From Clostridium sp. CAG:609 (lineage in GTDB: Bacteria; Bacillota_I; Bacilli_A; RF39; UBA660), in contig FR903549.1 of NCBI GenBank assembly GCA_000438075.1, positions 1 through 48,173 of the forward strand: a DNA stretch of 48,173 bases. Direction: 5' to 3'. Under the pieces are notes generated by a model that saw only the letters and a program-made list of their open reading frames with translations, did no database searches and was not told where the DNA came from. The position numbers were made by a program, and so were the translations under genes. Shown piece after piece: positions 1 to 8,356 of this stretch (positions are counted from its first letter, which is position 1; the number at the start of each line of letters is the position of its first letter).

Positions 1-921
1 ACTAGTATGAGTTTAAGTGAATATGTTATGTCTCAATATACAGGAACACAAGGAGAAAATGGTATTTATTATCATGATTCAAACCTAACAAATGGAGCAG
101 GAGATAATTCATATAGATTTGCTGGAGCTGATCCAAATAACTATGTATGCTTTGGTTCAGATGAAGCTACATGTCCAACAGAAAACCTATATAGAATAAT
201 AGGAGTAATAGATGGTAAAGTAAAATTAATATCAGCAGATGGAGCAATAACAGATATACTTGGAACTGATGGAGGATATGTAAATACTTATCAAGCAGTA
301 AATGAAAAATATTCTTCATATTACAAAGGAAATGGAGACTTAACAAAAATAGGAGCATACAAATGGAATAAAACAAGAAATAATACATGGAGTACAAGTA
401 TAACCAATACAACAAATTTAAATACAAATTACTTAACATATTTAGATAGCAAAAATGCAAAATGGAAAACAATGATAGCAGATACAACATGGTATGTAGG
501 TGGGATGACTGGTACTAATGGATATCAACCAAATGCAAAAACAGCATATGATTATGAAGTAGGTGCAAATAAAGTTGCAATAACAACAGTAACCTCAAAA
601 ATCGGATTAATTTATGTAAGTGAATACTACTATGGAGCAAATCCAGATTATTGGACATTACCAGGATATAATTCAAGTGGAAATGATTATAGAAAAGCTA
701 CAAATGATAATTGGCTATACACAGGTTTAAAAGAATGGACAATTTCGCGTCGTTCCGATGATTCTGTAGATGCGTTTTTTGTGGATAGCGATGGCTATGT
801 GAATGTCGGTAGTGCTGCCGGTCCATATGGGCGTGGGCTGCGTCCGTCTTTCAGTCTTTCACCTTCGATAAAATTTACATCGGGTGAAGGTACCAAAAAT
901 TCACCAATTCGTATAGACTGA
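1..921 (+). CDS. Surface protein with lectin-like C-terminal domain (5' end outside window)
   Basis: The frame is already open at base 1, and the visible protein aligns from its first residues with the middle of the protein at 12927-14333 (shared SQYTGTQGENG, NLYRIIGV and EWTIS motifs). The N-terminus therefore lies upstream and the ATG at 7 is probably internal. The C-terminus follows the pattern EWTIS, a variable stretch, RPSFSL, then a Gly/Thr-rich end, which resembles DUF6273-like or formylglycine-enzyme/C-type-lectin-like modules. By analogy with its paralogue it is probably an anchored exported protein. From about 741 to 860 the GC content is 61/120, against 38/120 in the preceding 120 bases, and A falls from 50 to 19. 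That abrupt change suggests a diversified or imported cassette. Its ligand and function are unknown. Confidence 0.75.
   Translation, partial: TSMSLSEYVMSQYTGTQGENGIYYHDSNLTNGAGDNSYRFAGADPNNYVCFGSDEATCPTENLYRIIGVIDGKVKLISADGAITDILGTDGGYVNTYQAVNEKYSSYYKGNGDLTKIGAYKWNKTRNNTWSTSITNTTNLNTNYLTYLDSKNAKWKTMIADTTWYVGGMTGTNGYQPNAKTAYDYEVGANKVAITTVTSKIGLIYVSEYYYGANPDYWTLPGYNSSGNDYRKATNDNWLYTGLKEWTISRRSDDSVDAFFVDSDGYVNVGSAAGPYGRGLRPSFSLSPSIKFTSGEGTKNSPIRID
741..865 (+). other. Candidate hypervariable (DGR-like) region at the gene's 3' end
   Basis: Within the surface-protein gene, codons switch abruptly to GC-rich ones (cgt, tcc, gcg, ggc, gcc, ggg, ctg, ccg) that neighbouring genes use rarely, and most variable-position codons end in T or C. 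Adenine is strongly depleted on the coding strand. Diversity-generating retroelements mutate A positions of NNY-type codons at the 3' end of genes for C-type-lectin-fold proteins, so the composition, position and presumed fold all match. No template repeat or reverse transcriptase is visible in this window. Horizontal acquisition of the tip is the main alternative. Confidence 0.4.
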
Positions 922-965
922 TTGACGAAAAGTTTTAAAAAAACATCGGTAAAACCTAGCGAAAA

Positions 966-1013
966 TGAGGTAAATAGTTCGACTTATGTTAAACGATTTA
1001 CCTTATTTTTTTT
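966..1013 (+). terminator. Intrinsic terminator of the first surface-protein gene
   Basis: TGAGGTAAAT (966-975) pairs with ATTTACCTTA (996-1005) with one G-U pair, followed directly by a run of eight T. Confidence 0.8.
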
Positions 1014-1125
1014 ATTTGTTATAAAAAATGATAGAAATATCAAAGCTAATAATTATCTGTCAGATTTTTCTTTATTTAATAGGAAAGTTATCCTAAAATA
1101 ATTCTAGTGATGTTCAAGTAATTTA

Positions 1126-1154
1126 TTGACATAGCAACATATGTATAGTATGAT
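1126..1154 (+). promoter_or_regulatory. Sigma-A promoter ahead of a small ORF and the ABC operon
   Basis: TTGACA (1126-1131), 17-base spacer, TATGAT (1149-1154). It is the only near-consensus promoter seen between the first terminator and the ABC operon, so it may drive both the 19-codon ORF and the operon. Confidence 0.65.
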
Positions 1155-1178
1155 AAATATGTCGTGGAGGTAAAGAAA

Positions 1179-1238
1179 ATGATAATACATAATGCTTATA
1201 AAATACCCAATACAAAAAAATATATATTAAAAGTTTAA
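1179..1238 (+). CDS. Possible 19-residue peptide or remnant of a longer gene
   Basis: ATG at 1179 lies eight bases behind a good GGAGG site and 24 bases downstream of the promoter -10 box. The frame closes at TAA 1236-1238 after 19 codons rich in Lys, Ile, Asn and Tyr. No family is recognised. It may be a leader peptide or the start of a decayed gene, because the bases that follow are low-complexity AT without a long frame and end in a regulator remnant at 1428-1562. Confidence 0.3.
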   Translation: MIIHNAYKIPNTKKYILKV

Positions 1239-1427
1239 TAATATAATATAAATTAAAGATAAAAAAATAATAGAATGACGATTAAATAAAACTAGTCTGT
1301 AGAGGGACATTGTCTTAAATAAAAAAGAAAAAAATAAAAAAATGAAAATATTTGATAATGTCATAAAATGAAACTAATAACTCAAATGATACAATAATTA
1401 AATATAAACGAACGGATACTAAATTAA

Positions 1428-1562
1428 GAAAAATATACACATGGTATAGCTTGCTTAATCGCAAGTGAGAAAATTATACTTACTGATGAAGAAATAAGTA
1501 ACTTACTATCGAAAGAGTTTAATGTATTAATGAAAGGAATAAAAGATGAAGAATGTAATTGA
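1428..1562 (+). pseudogene. C-terminal remnant of a TetR-family regulator
   Basis: An open frame without a start codon runs from 1428 to a TGA at 1560-1562. It contains the run HGIACLIASE, then LTDEEISNLL, then a closing LMKGI. This resembles the C-terminal ligand-domain end of TetR regulators of the HGLA...LSDEE...LLKGL type. The rest of the gene upstream (about 1240-1427) is not readable in any frame. Such a regulator would normally control the adjacent drug-type ABC exporter, so its loss may have left the exporter unregulated. Family assignment rests on motif memory only. Confidence 0.45.
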
Positions 1563-2484
1563 AGTAAAAAATTTAACAAAGAACTATAAAAAGAAAAAAG
1601 CAATAGATGATTTATCATTTAATGTTTATGAGGGGGAAATATTGGGACTTTTAGGACCAAATGGATCAGGTAAAACCACAACAATTAATTGTATATTACA
1701 ACTACTTAAATATGATCGTGGTACTATAAAAATATTTGGCAAGGAAATGAAACCAGATTCATATGATATTAAAAAAGATATCGGAGTAATATTTCAAGAA
1801 GTAGCAGTTTTTGATGAACTAACAGTTTATGAAAATATAGATTATTTTTGTGGTTTATATATTAAAGATGAAAAGAAAAGAAGTAAATATGTATTAGATG
1901 CAATTAAATTAGTTGGTTTAAAAGACTTTAGTAAGTTTTACCCAAAAGAATTATCTGGTGGCTTACTACGTAGACTTAATATAGCATGTGGAATAGCCCA
2001 TAAACCAAAACTTATTTTTTTAGATGAACCAACTGTAGCAGTTGATCCACAAAGTAGAAATAATATATTAAATAATATAATTAAATTAAAGACAAATGGT
2101 GCAACCATAGTCTATACAACACATTATATGGAAGAAGCAGAACTTATAACAGATAGAATTATAATACTTGATAATGGTAAAATAATAGCTGAAGGTAATA
2201 AAGATGAACTTAAAAAACTAGCAAAACTTGAAGAAAAAATAACTATTGAAATAAATGATATAAGTGATGATATAATATCAAAAATAAAGAAATTTAAAAC
2301 TGTCGATAGCATAACTAAAAATAATAATCAAGTAGTAATTATATATAAAAAGGGTAAAGATAATCTAGGTGAATTACTTGCCTTCTTAAAAGAAGAAAAT
2401 GTTAATTATTTAAAAATTTTTTCAGAAAGGCCAACATTAAATGATGTATTTTTAGAATTAACTGGAAAGGACTTAAGGGACTAA
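1546..2484 (+). CDS. ABC transporter ATP-binding protein (DrrA/CcmA type)
   Basis: Nucleotide-binding subunit of an ABC-2 type exporter. Walker A GPNGSGKTT lies at residues 37-45, the Q-loop near 84, signature LSGGL (usually LSGGQ) at 136-140, Walker B LIFLDEP at 156-162 and the switch His at 193. The 312-residue length and C-terminal extension fit the drug, polyketide or bacteriocin self-protection exporters. The start has an AAAGGA site. It overlaps the upstream TetR remnant by 17 bases and its stop shares one base with the ATG of the first permease, so translation is probably coupled. The substrate cannot be told from sequence. Confidence 0.9.
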   Translation: MKNVIEVKNLTKNYKKKKAIDDLSFNVYEGEILGLLGPNGSGKTTTINCILQLLKYDRGTIKIFGKEMKPDSYDIKKDIGVIFQEVAVFDELTVYENIDYFCGLYIKDEKKRSKYVLDAIKLVGLKDFSKFYPKELSGGLLRRLNIACGIAHKPKLIFLDEPTVAVDPQSRNNILNNIIKLKTNGATIVYTTHYMEEAELITDRIIILDNGKIIAEGNKDELKKLAKLEEKITIEINDISDDIISKIKKFKTVDSITKNNNQVVIIYKKGKDNLGELLAFLKEENVNYLKIFSERPTLNDVFLELTGKDLRD

Positions 2485-3557
2485 TGTTTATTCATAATTA
2501 TAGATATTTTTATAAAATTTTAACTAAAAACAAAGGTCTTTTATTCTGGACATTAATATTTCCCATTATTCTAGGTACGTTCTTTCATATGGCTTTTAAA
2601 GATATTGAAAAAAAAGAATCAATTAATCCCTTTAATATAGCAGTGGTTGGAAACAAAAATGCTGCTTTTAGACTCGCATTAGATGAAGCTCAACAAGGAA
2701 AAAATCCAATATTTGATGAAATATATTATACAGATTATGATGAAGCAAAAAAGCTACTTGAAGAAGAAAAAATTATAGGTATTATAGATTGGACTACTGG
2801 CAAGCCAGAAATATATGTAAATAAATCTGGTACTAATGAAACAATATTAAAATATTTTGTAGATGAAACTATTATAGATAAAGAAATAGATTATCATTTT
2901 GCTAAAAATAATATAGTTGATGCAACTAGAGTAAATATAAGTTATACAATGATTGAGTATTATACCCTAATTGCAATGACAGCTCTATATGGTGGAGCAT
3001 TATCTATTTATATGATTAATAAGTTATTACCAAATATGAGTAGTATGGGTAAAAGAATAGGAGTATCTCCAGTAAAAAAGAAAAACCTAGTATTAAGTGG
3101 TACTCTAGCTAGTCTATTAGTCTCTCTTATTTCAATGTCAATATTATTACTTTATACTTTAGTAGTTTTAAAAGTTAACTACGGAGATGATTTAAAAAAG
3201 GTAATACTTTTAGCATTTACTGGTTGTGTTGCAGGTATTAGCTTAGGTTTATTTATTGGAATAGTTCTAAAAACCAATGAAAATGCTAAAATTGGAATTT
3301 TAATAGCTATAACTATGTTTTTATCTTTCTTATCAGGTATGATGGGTATTACCATGAAATATGTTATTGATAAAAATATACCAATATTAAATATAATTAA
3401 TCCTGCTAATATGATAACAGATGGCTTATATTCACTATATTATTATACACACTTAGATAGATATTATTTTAATTTAATAAGTCTAATAATATTTTCACTA
3501 ACTTTAATAGTAATATCTTCTCTTTGTTTAAGGAGGCAAAAATATGATAGTATTTAA
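2484..3557 (+). CDS. ABC-2 type exporter permease, first subunit
   Basis: Integral membrane subunit partnering the ATPase at 1546-2484. There is one hydrophobic segment near residues 18-36, then an approximately 120-residue extracytoplasmic domain, and about five further membrane segments in the C-terminal half. This is the layout of the ABC2_membrane_3 group. Its start overlaps the ATPase stop by one base and its 3' end overlaps the next permease by 14 bases, so the three genes form one translationally coupled unit. The two permeases are similar in architecture and probably make a heterodimeric channel. Confidence 0.85.
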   Translation: MFIHNYRYFYKILTKNKGLLFWTLIFPIILGTFFHMAFKDIEKKESINPFNIAVVGNKNAAFRLALDEAQQGKNPIFDEIYYTDYDEAKKLLEEEKIIGIIDWTTGKPEIYVNKSGTNETILKYFVDETIIDKEIDYHFAKNNIVDATRVNISYTMIEYYTLIAMTALYGGALSIYMINKLLPNMSSMGKRIGVSPVKKKNLVLSGTLASLLVSLISMSILLLYTLVVLKVNYGDDLKKVILLAFTGCVAGISLGLFIGIVLKTNENAKIGILIAITMFLSFLSGMMGITMKYVIDKNIPILNIINPANMITDGLYSLYYYTHLDRYYFNLISLIIFSLTLIVISSLCLRRQKYDSI

Positions 3558-4677
3558 AACTTTTTGGAAAATAATAAAAAAATATAAAGGTACCATCATA
3601 GGTTTTACCATTATGCTTTTAGTATTTGGTACAATTAATTCAAAAAGTAAAGACACATCAACTAGTTTCAATGAAACCATACCAGATATAGCAGTTATTG
3701 ATAAAGATAATACTGATTTTTCCAAAAACTTAGTTAAATACCTAAGTACAATTGCAAATATCAAAGATATCAAAGAAAGTGATATTGATGATGCTATATT
3801 TTATAGAGATATAAGTTATTATATATGTATACCAGAAAACTTTGAAGAAAATATTTTAAGATATAAAGATGAACCAGTTATTATTAAAACAAATGAAACT
3901 CAAGGATCATTCATAATTCAAACTTACTTAAATAGATATTTAAATGTTTTAAAAATAAGAACATTTTTCTCAGATGATAAAGAAGAAATAGTTAGAACCG
4001 TTGATAAAATAATGAATAGTGAAGCACAAATTCATATAAATTCTACATTTGATTCTAACCAATATAGTGGCTTAAATAGATATTATAATTTTGCAAGTTA
4101 TACTTTAATATCAGTTATAATGTTTATTATAGGTATAGTTTTATCAAGTTTCCATAAAAATTCAATTACTAAAAGAATAAATGTAAGTAGTATGGATTAT
4201 AAAAAACATAATAGATATATTATTTATGCAAGTATAATTTATACTGTCATTGTAGTATTATTTTATGCATTGTTAGGTCTATTTACTTTTGGCACAATAA
4301 CCTTTAGTAAAAGAGGCTTATTACTTATATTAAATACTTTAGTATTCTCAGTATCATGTCTGTCTCTTTCAATACTTGTAAGTAGTCTAACAAATAACAA
4401 AGGTGCCCTAAATGGTATGATTAATGTAATAGGTTTATCTCAAGCATTCTTATGTGGGGCATTTATTCCATCAATGTATCTACCTAGTAAAGTTGTATCT
4501 ATTTCTAAAATATTCTCAGCATATTACTATATAAATAATAATGATTATATATCCACAACTGAAGTATTTTCTATAAATCCATTTTTAAAAAATATAATAA
4601 TATTGATTATATTTAGTATATTATTCTTAATTTTAAATAACATTGTAACTAAAAAGAAAAGAGTATCATATGAATAG
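3544..4677 (+). CDS. ABC-2 type exporter permease, second subunit
   Basis: The second membrane subunit, of 377 residues, has the same plan as the preceding gene: a membrane segment at about 15-30, an extracytoplasmic domain to about 180, then about five membrane helices. The ATG at 3544 follows a strong AAGGAGG site that lies inside the end of the upstream permease. The last codons overlap the start of tag by eight bases. It probably pairs with the first permease above a homodimer of the ATPase. Confidence 0.85.
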   Translation: MIVFKTFWKIIKKYKGTIIGFTIMLLVFGTINSKSKDTSTSFNETIPDIAVIDKDNTDFSKNLVKYLSTIANIKDIKESDIDDAIFYRDISYYICIPENFEENILRYKDEPVIIKTNETQGSFIIQTYLNRYLNVLKIRTFFSDDKEEIVRTVDKIMNSEAQIHINSTFDSNQYSGLNRYYNFASYTLISVIMFIIGIVLSSFHKNSITKRINVSSMDYKKHNRYIIYASIIYTVIVVLFYALLGLFTFGTITFSKRGLLLILNTLVFSVSCLSLSILVSSLTNNKGALNGMINVIGLSQAFLCGAFIPSMYLPSKVVSISKIFSAYYYINNNDYISTTEVFSINPFLKNIIILIIFSILFLILNNIVTKKKRVSYE

Positions 4678-5221
4678 ATGTAAATGGTGTAATTTAGAAA
4701 ATTCAAAATATGCAGATTATCATGATTCTGAATGGGGTATTCTAAATCTAGATGAAAATTATTTATTTGAAATGCTTGTACTTGAATCTTTTCAAGCAGG
4801 TTTATCGTGGGAATGCATACTAAATAAAAGAAATGCATTTGCTCAAGCTTTTGATAACTTTGATATAGATAAAATAATTAATTATGATGAAGTAAAAATA
4901 AATAGTTTATTAAATAATAAAGATATCGTAAGAAATAAACTAAAGATTAATGCAACAATTAATAATGCTTTAATATTTAAAACTATTGAAAAAGAAAATG
5001 GTAGTTTTAAAAATTATATTCTTAAATATTTTAAGGAATATCCAATATATGAGGTTGGTAAAACTACATCAGTTATATCAGATAATATTAGTAATGATTT
5101 AAAACTGCGAGGTATGAAGTTTGTGGGTTCTACGATAATCTATTCATATCTTCAAGCAATCGGGTTAATTAATTCCCATGAGAATGATTGTTTTCTATAT
5201 TTATCTAGTAAAAATTTATAA
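4670..5221 (+). CDS. tag: DNA-3-methyladenine glycosylase I (Tag)
   Basis: Removes 3-methyladenine from alkylated DNA to start base-excision repair. The 183-residue protein has the family opening RCKWC with YHDSEWG, then FQAGLSWECIL. The structural zinc ligands known from E. coli Tag are all present: Cys4, His18, and the C-terminal His170-x3-Cys174 pair. It overlaps the ABC permease by eight bases and is the last gene before a strong terminator, so it is co-transcribed with the exporter. That pairing of alkylation repair with export is suggestive of toxin defence but is not proof of a shared role. Confidence 0.93.
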   Translation: MNRCKWCNLENSKYADYHDSEWGILNLDENYLFEMLVLESFQAGLSWECILNKRNAFAQAFDNFDIDKIINYDEVKINSLLNNKDIVRNKLKINATINNALIFKTIEKENGSFKNYILKYFKEYPIYEVGKTTSVISDNISNDLKLRGMKFVGSTIIYSYLQAIGLINSHENDCFLYLSSKNL

Positions 5222-5253
5222 AACTAGTGCAAAATTTGTTGCACTAGTTTTTT
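5221..5253 (+). terminator. Terminator of the ABC exporter-tag operon
   Basis: A 12-base stem (5221-5232 with 5239-5250) starts in the tag stop codon and ends in a T run. The 3' arm also contains a TTGCAC that may serve as -35 for the next gene. Confidence 0.9.
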
Positions 5254-5267
5254 ATTTGTGATATATT
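5239..5267 (+). promoter_or_regulatory. Probable sigma-A promoter overlapping the tag terminator
   Basis: TTGCAC (5239-5244), 17 bases, TATATT (5262-5267). It is placed correctly for the thioredoxin-like gene starting at 5288. Confidence 0.5.
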
Positions 5268-5287
5268 CTTATTATGGAGTGTTTAAT

Positions 5288-6019
5288 ATGGAAAAAAGTA
5301 ATAAAATATATTTAGTTATAATTATAATATGTAGTGTATTGGTGGTTGGTTTATGTGCTTATGCAATAATGAATCATAAAGAAATCAAAGAAACTGATGC
5401 CATTAAATTTAAAAATGAGTATGAATCATTAAATGGTTATAAAAATGAAAATAGTGATAAAGAATATATGAAGGTAGAAATTGATAGTGAAAATCCAATT
5501 GTATATAAGACTGGTCAAGAAATACTTGATATATTAAAAAAAGAAAATGCTATTGTGTATTTTGGTTTTGCATCATGCCCTTGGTGTAGAAATGCAGTGC
5601 CTATACTCTTAGAAGCTGCCAAAGAAGAAGGACTTGATAAAATCTATTATGTAGATATTTTAAATATCAGAGATCAATATAAATTTTCAGGAAGTATTGA
5701 ACCTGAAATGATTAAAAAAGGAACAGATGCTTATTATGACATATTGAAATTCTTAGATAAAAAGTTAGAAAAATATTATGTAACAGATGACTCAGGAAAT
5801 ATGTATGATACTGGTGTTAAAAGATTATATGCTCCTACTGTATTGGCAGTTAAAGATGGTAAAGCACTAGACTTACATGTAAGTACTTTAGATAGCCAAG
5901 AAGACCCATATACTGCATTAACAGATGAACAAAAAAAAGAACTAAAAGATATTTATAAAGAAATGATTAAAAAAGTAAATGACAATAACATAGCTTGCAA
6001 ACAAGATGAAGCTTGTTAA
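5288..6019 (+). CDS. Membrane-anchored thioredoxin-like protein
   Basis: The 243-residue protein has an N-terminal membrane anchor (about residues 7-28) followed by an extracytoplasmic thioredoxin-like domain. The redox motif CPWC is at 97-100, within a context (FGFASCPWC) typical of thioredoxin folds. A conserved-looking Pro before a short strand (YAPTV) would be the cis-Pro loop. Two more Cys lie in the last seven residues, which may form a resolving disulfide. The ATG at 5288 with a GGAG site is preferred over an upstream in-frame GTG that has no ribosome site. Partner proteins are unknown; it is flanked by terminators and is monocistronic. Confidence 0.8.
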   Translation: MEKSNKIYLVIIIICSVLVVGLCAYAIMNHKEIKETDAIKFKNEYESLNGYKNENSDKEYMKVEIDSENPIVYKTGQEILDILKKENAIVYFGFASCPWCRNAVPILLEAAKEEGLDKIYYVDILNIRDQYKFSGSIEPEMIKKGTDAYYDILKFLDKKLEKYYVTDDSGNMYDTGVKRLYAPTVLAVKDGKALDLHVSTLDSQEDPYTALTDEQKKELKDIYKEMIKKVNDNNIACKQDEAC

Positions 6020-6048
6020 ACAAAGGTTACAATAATCTTTGTTTTTTT
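6018..6048 (+). terminator. Terminator of the thioredoxin-like gene
   Basis: AAACAAAG (6018-6025) pairs with CTTTGTTT (6037-6044), followed by T-rich sequence. Confidence 0.85.
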
Positions 6049-6094
6049 CTTAAATTGTGTTATAATTTTATTAGAATGAAATGGGATGATTAAA

Positions 6095-7036
6095 ATGACT
6101 AAAAAAGTAAAAAAGGTAATTATCAAAGATGAACCACTTGTTGCAACAACTCTTGCAATTAAAGAAGATAAGAAAAAAGCAAGCGTGTTTGGTATAATTT
6201 GGATTATTTTAATATTTGGTATATTTATTGCGGGTGTAATTTATTTACCTGATTTATCATCATATGTAAATAATTTATTAAATCCAGATATAACTAATAC
6301 TGGTACCGCCAGCAACAATAATAAAGATAATACTAAAGATGATGACAAAAAGAATACCGAAGAGATTAAAAAGTTAGAAATAGCTAGTAATCCAGAATTT
6401 GTTATGGATACATTTAAAATTAATAATATAAAAATAGAAAATAATAAATTAAGTTTAGATATTGTTAATACCACAAGCAAATTACTTGATATGAGTACCC
6501 TTAATTACTTTATAGTTTTATATGATACTAACAATAAATTATTACAAAGAATAATGATTGATGAAGCAACAATCGGAGAAAATGGAACACTTAATGTAAA
6601 ATATAATTTAAGTGATGCATCAGCTAGTATTATTTCCGTGTTACCTATTAAAGAAGAAGAGTATCCATCATTTACTGCAACAGTAGATGAAAATAACTCA
6701 GGTAAATTAATATGCAAAAGTGGATATGAAACGGTAACATACTTACTTAATACAAATAAAGTATATGCAATTCAAGACATATATGAAGTAAGTAGTAATG
6801 AAGCTGAATTTAGCACTCTTTATAGTACTTATCAAGCATTATCAACGACTTATAATGTAATCGAAGGTATATCATCATCTGTTGATTTAGAAAATAATGT
6901 CTTATATTTTAGAACTATTATAAATTTAAATACATATAAAGAAGGTAATTTAAAATTAAAAAAAATATACAATAAAGATACAGATGCTAAAGTAATGAAG
7001 TTTGAATTAGAAGCAAGTGGATATACCTGTAGTTAG
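6095..7036 (+). CDS. Single-pass membrane protein of unknown function ahead of scpAB
   Basis: The 313-residue protein has a basic, Lys-rich cytoplasmic N-terminus of about 32 residues, one membrane helix (about 33-52), an Asn/Asp/Lys-rich linker and an extracytoplasmic domain. The domain is predicted from composition to be beta-rich, with two Cys (near residues 208 and 312). I do not recognise the family. The ATG at 6095 has a GGGA site; an ATG nine bases upstream does not. A TATAAT at 6061-6066 gives it its own promoter. It ends 11 bases before scpA, so it is probably co-transcribed with the chromosome-segregation genes. Confidence 0.75.
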   Translation: MTKKVKKVIIKDEPLVATTLAIKEDKKKASVFGIIWIILIFGIFIAGVIYLPDLSSYVNNLLNPDITNTGTASNNNKDNTKDDDKKNTEEIKKLEIASNPEFVMDTFKINNIKIENNKLSLDIVNTTSKLLDMSTLNYFIVLYDTNNKLLQRIMIDEATIGENGTLNVKYNLSDASASIISVLPIKEEEYPSFTATVDENNSGKLICKSGYETVTYLLNTNKVYAIQDIYEVSSNEAEFSTLYSTYQALSTTYNVIEGISSSVDLENNVLYFRTIINLNTYKEGNLKLKKIYNKDTDAKVMKFELEASGYTCS

Positions 7037-7047
7037 GGGGATTAAAA

Positions 7048-7767
7048 ATGAATTTATGTATTAATGACTTTGAAGGACCACTTGATTTACTTCTTCATTT
7101 AGTTAAGACTGCCAAAATGGATATATATGATATTGATACAAAATATATTATAGATAAATATTTAGAGTTTATAAATACATTAAATAAAGATGATTTAGAT
7201 GATGCAAGTGAATATCTAGTTATGGCATCAGAATTAATTCATTTAAAAAGTAGATTACTTCTAAACTTAGAAAGTGAAGAATCTAATGATGATGAATACA
7301 CAATAAATAGTGAAGAAGATTTAAAAAATAAATTAATTGAATATGAAAAATATCAAAATGTAACTAATGTGTTCAAAGAACTTGAAGAAAAAAGAAATGA
7401 ATTCTTTACAAAGTTACCTGAAAACTTAAGCAAGTTTGCACCCGAAAATAAAAAGCTTGAAGGTAATATGAATGTAGAATTATTAAAACAAGCTATGATT
7501 GAACTTCAAAAAAGAATGGATTATCAAAAACCTGTTTCAACAAGAATTACAAAAAGAGAAATAAGTGTTGAAGATAGAAAAAATTATATCCGTACAGTAC
7601 TTGAAAAAAGAAAACATGTTAAATTTACAGATCTATTCGAAGAATATACCAAAGAAATGGTTGTAGCAACATTTTTATCTATTTTAGACATGTGTAAATT
7701 ACAAGAAATAACCCTAAAACAAGATAATAATTTTGATGAAATATATATAGAAAGAGTGAGTGTATGA
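7048..7767 (+). CDS. scpA: Segregation and condensation protein A
   Basis: Kleisin subunit that bridges the heads of the SMC dimer in the bacterial condensin complex. The N-terminus carries the diagnostic FEGPLDLLLHLV stretch at residues 8-19, followed by the helical N-domain and, near the end, the winged-helix C-domain that contacts the SMC head. The length of 239 residues is normal. A GGGGG-type ribosome site precedes the ATG. Its last four bases overlap the start of scpB (ATGA), the usual arrangement for this pair. Confidence 0.95.
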   Translation: MNLCINDFEGPLDLLLHLVKTAKMDIYDIDTKYIIDKYLEFINTLNKDDLDDASEYLVMASELIHLKSRLLLNLESEESNDDEYTINSEEDLKNKLIEYEKYQNVTNVFKELEEKRNEFFTKLPENLSKFAPENKKLEGNMNVELLKQAMIELQKRMDYQKPVSTRITKREISVEDRKNYIRTVLEKRKHVKFTDLFEEYTKEMVVATFLSILDMCKLQEITLKQDNNFDEIYIERVSV

Positions 7768-8324
7768 ATAAAGAAGCAGTATTAGAAGGACTTTTATTTG
7801 TGGTGGGTGATGAGGGTATTACCTTAGATAATATTTGTGAAATATTAGAAATAAATAAAAAAGAAGCTCAAGATTTACTAAAAAAACTAAGAGAAGAATA
7901 TAATAAAATAAATCGTGGTTTAAGAATTACTTTCATGGGGGAATCATTTAAACTAACAACTAAACAAGAACATAAAGAATATTATCAAAAATTAATTACA
8001 ACAAGAGGAACTAATACATTATCATCATCTGCATTAGAAACTCTTGCAATTATTGCTTATAATCAACCTATAACTAGGGCAGAAGTTGATGAAATAAGGG
8101 GTCTTGCAAGTATCAATATGATTAGAAAATTAATGGCAAAAGACTTAATTAAAATTAGTGGTAAAAGTAACTTACCAGGTAAACCTAATTTATATCGTAC
8201 CACAAGTGAATTCCTAGATTATTTTGGTCTTGCAACAATCAGTGACTTACCTGATATACCACTAGGTAAAACTATGGATGAAGAACAAGAACTATTTACA
8301 TCAATTTATAAAGAAGAAAAATAA
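7764..8324 (+). CDS. scpB: Segregation and condensation protein B
   Basis: Dimeric winged-helix protein that binds the ScpA linker and regulates SMC-condensin. The 186-residue length and tandem winged-helix layout fit the family. The central ETLAIIAYNQPITRAEVDEI segment is a strong family marker. It is translationally coupled to scpA by a 4-base overlap. It is the last gene of the cluster before a weakly separated DUF6512-like gene 32 bases downstream. Confidence 0.95.
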   Translation: MNKEAVLEGLLFVVGDEGITLDNICEILEINKKEAQDLLKKLREEYNKINRGLRITFMGESFKLTTKQEHKEYYQKLITTRGTNTLSSSALETLAIIAYNQPITRAEVDEIRGLASINMIRKLMAKDLIKISGKSNLPGKPNLYRTTSEFLDYFGLATISDLPDIPLGKTMDEEQELFTSIYKEEK

Positions 8325-8356
8325 CATATTTTAATGACTTTGTTACATATTATTAA

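Noticed and set aside
167..490. Long minus-strand open frames inside genes, such as this Leu-rich one and similar ones in scpA, hisS, parE and parC
   Set aside because: They lie opposite strongly supported genes, lack ribosome sites and have composition typical of antisense readings of AT-rich codons.
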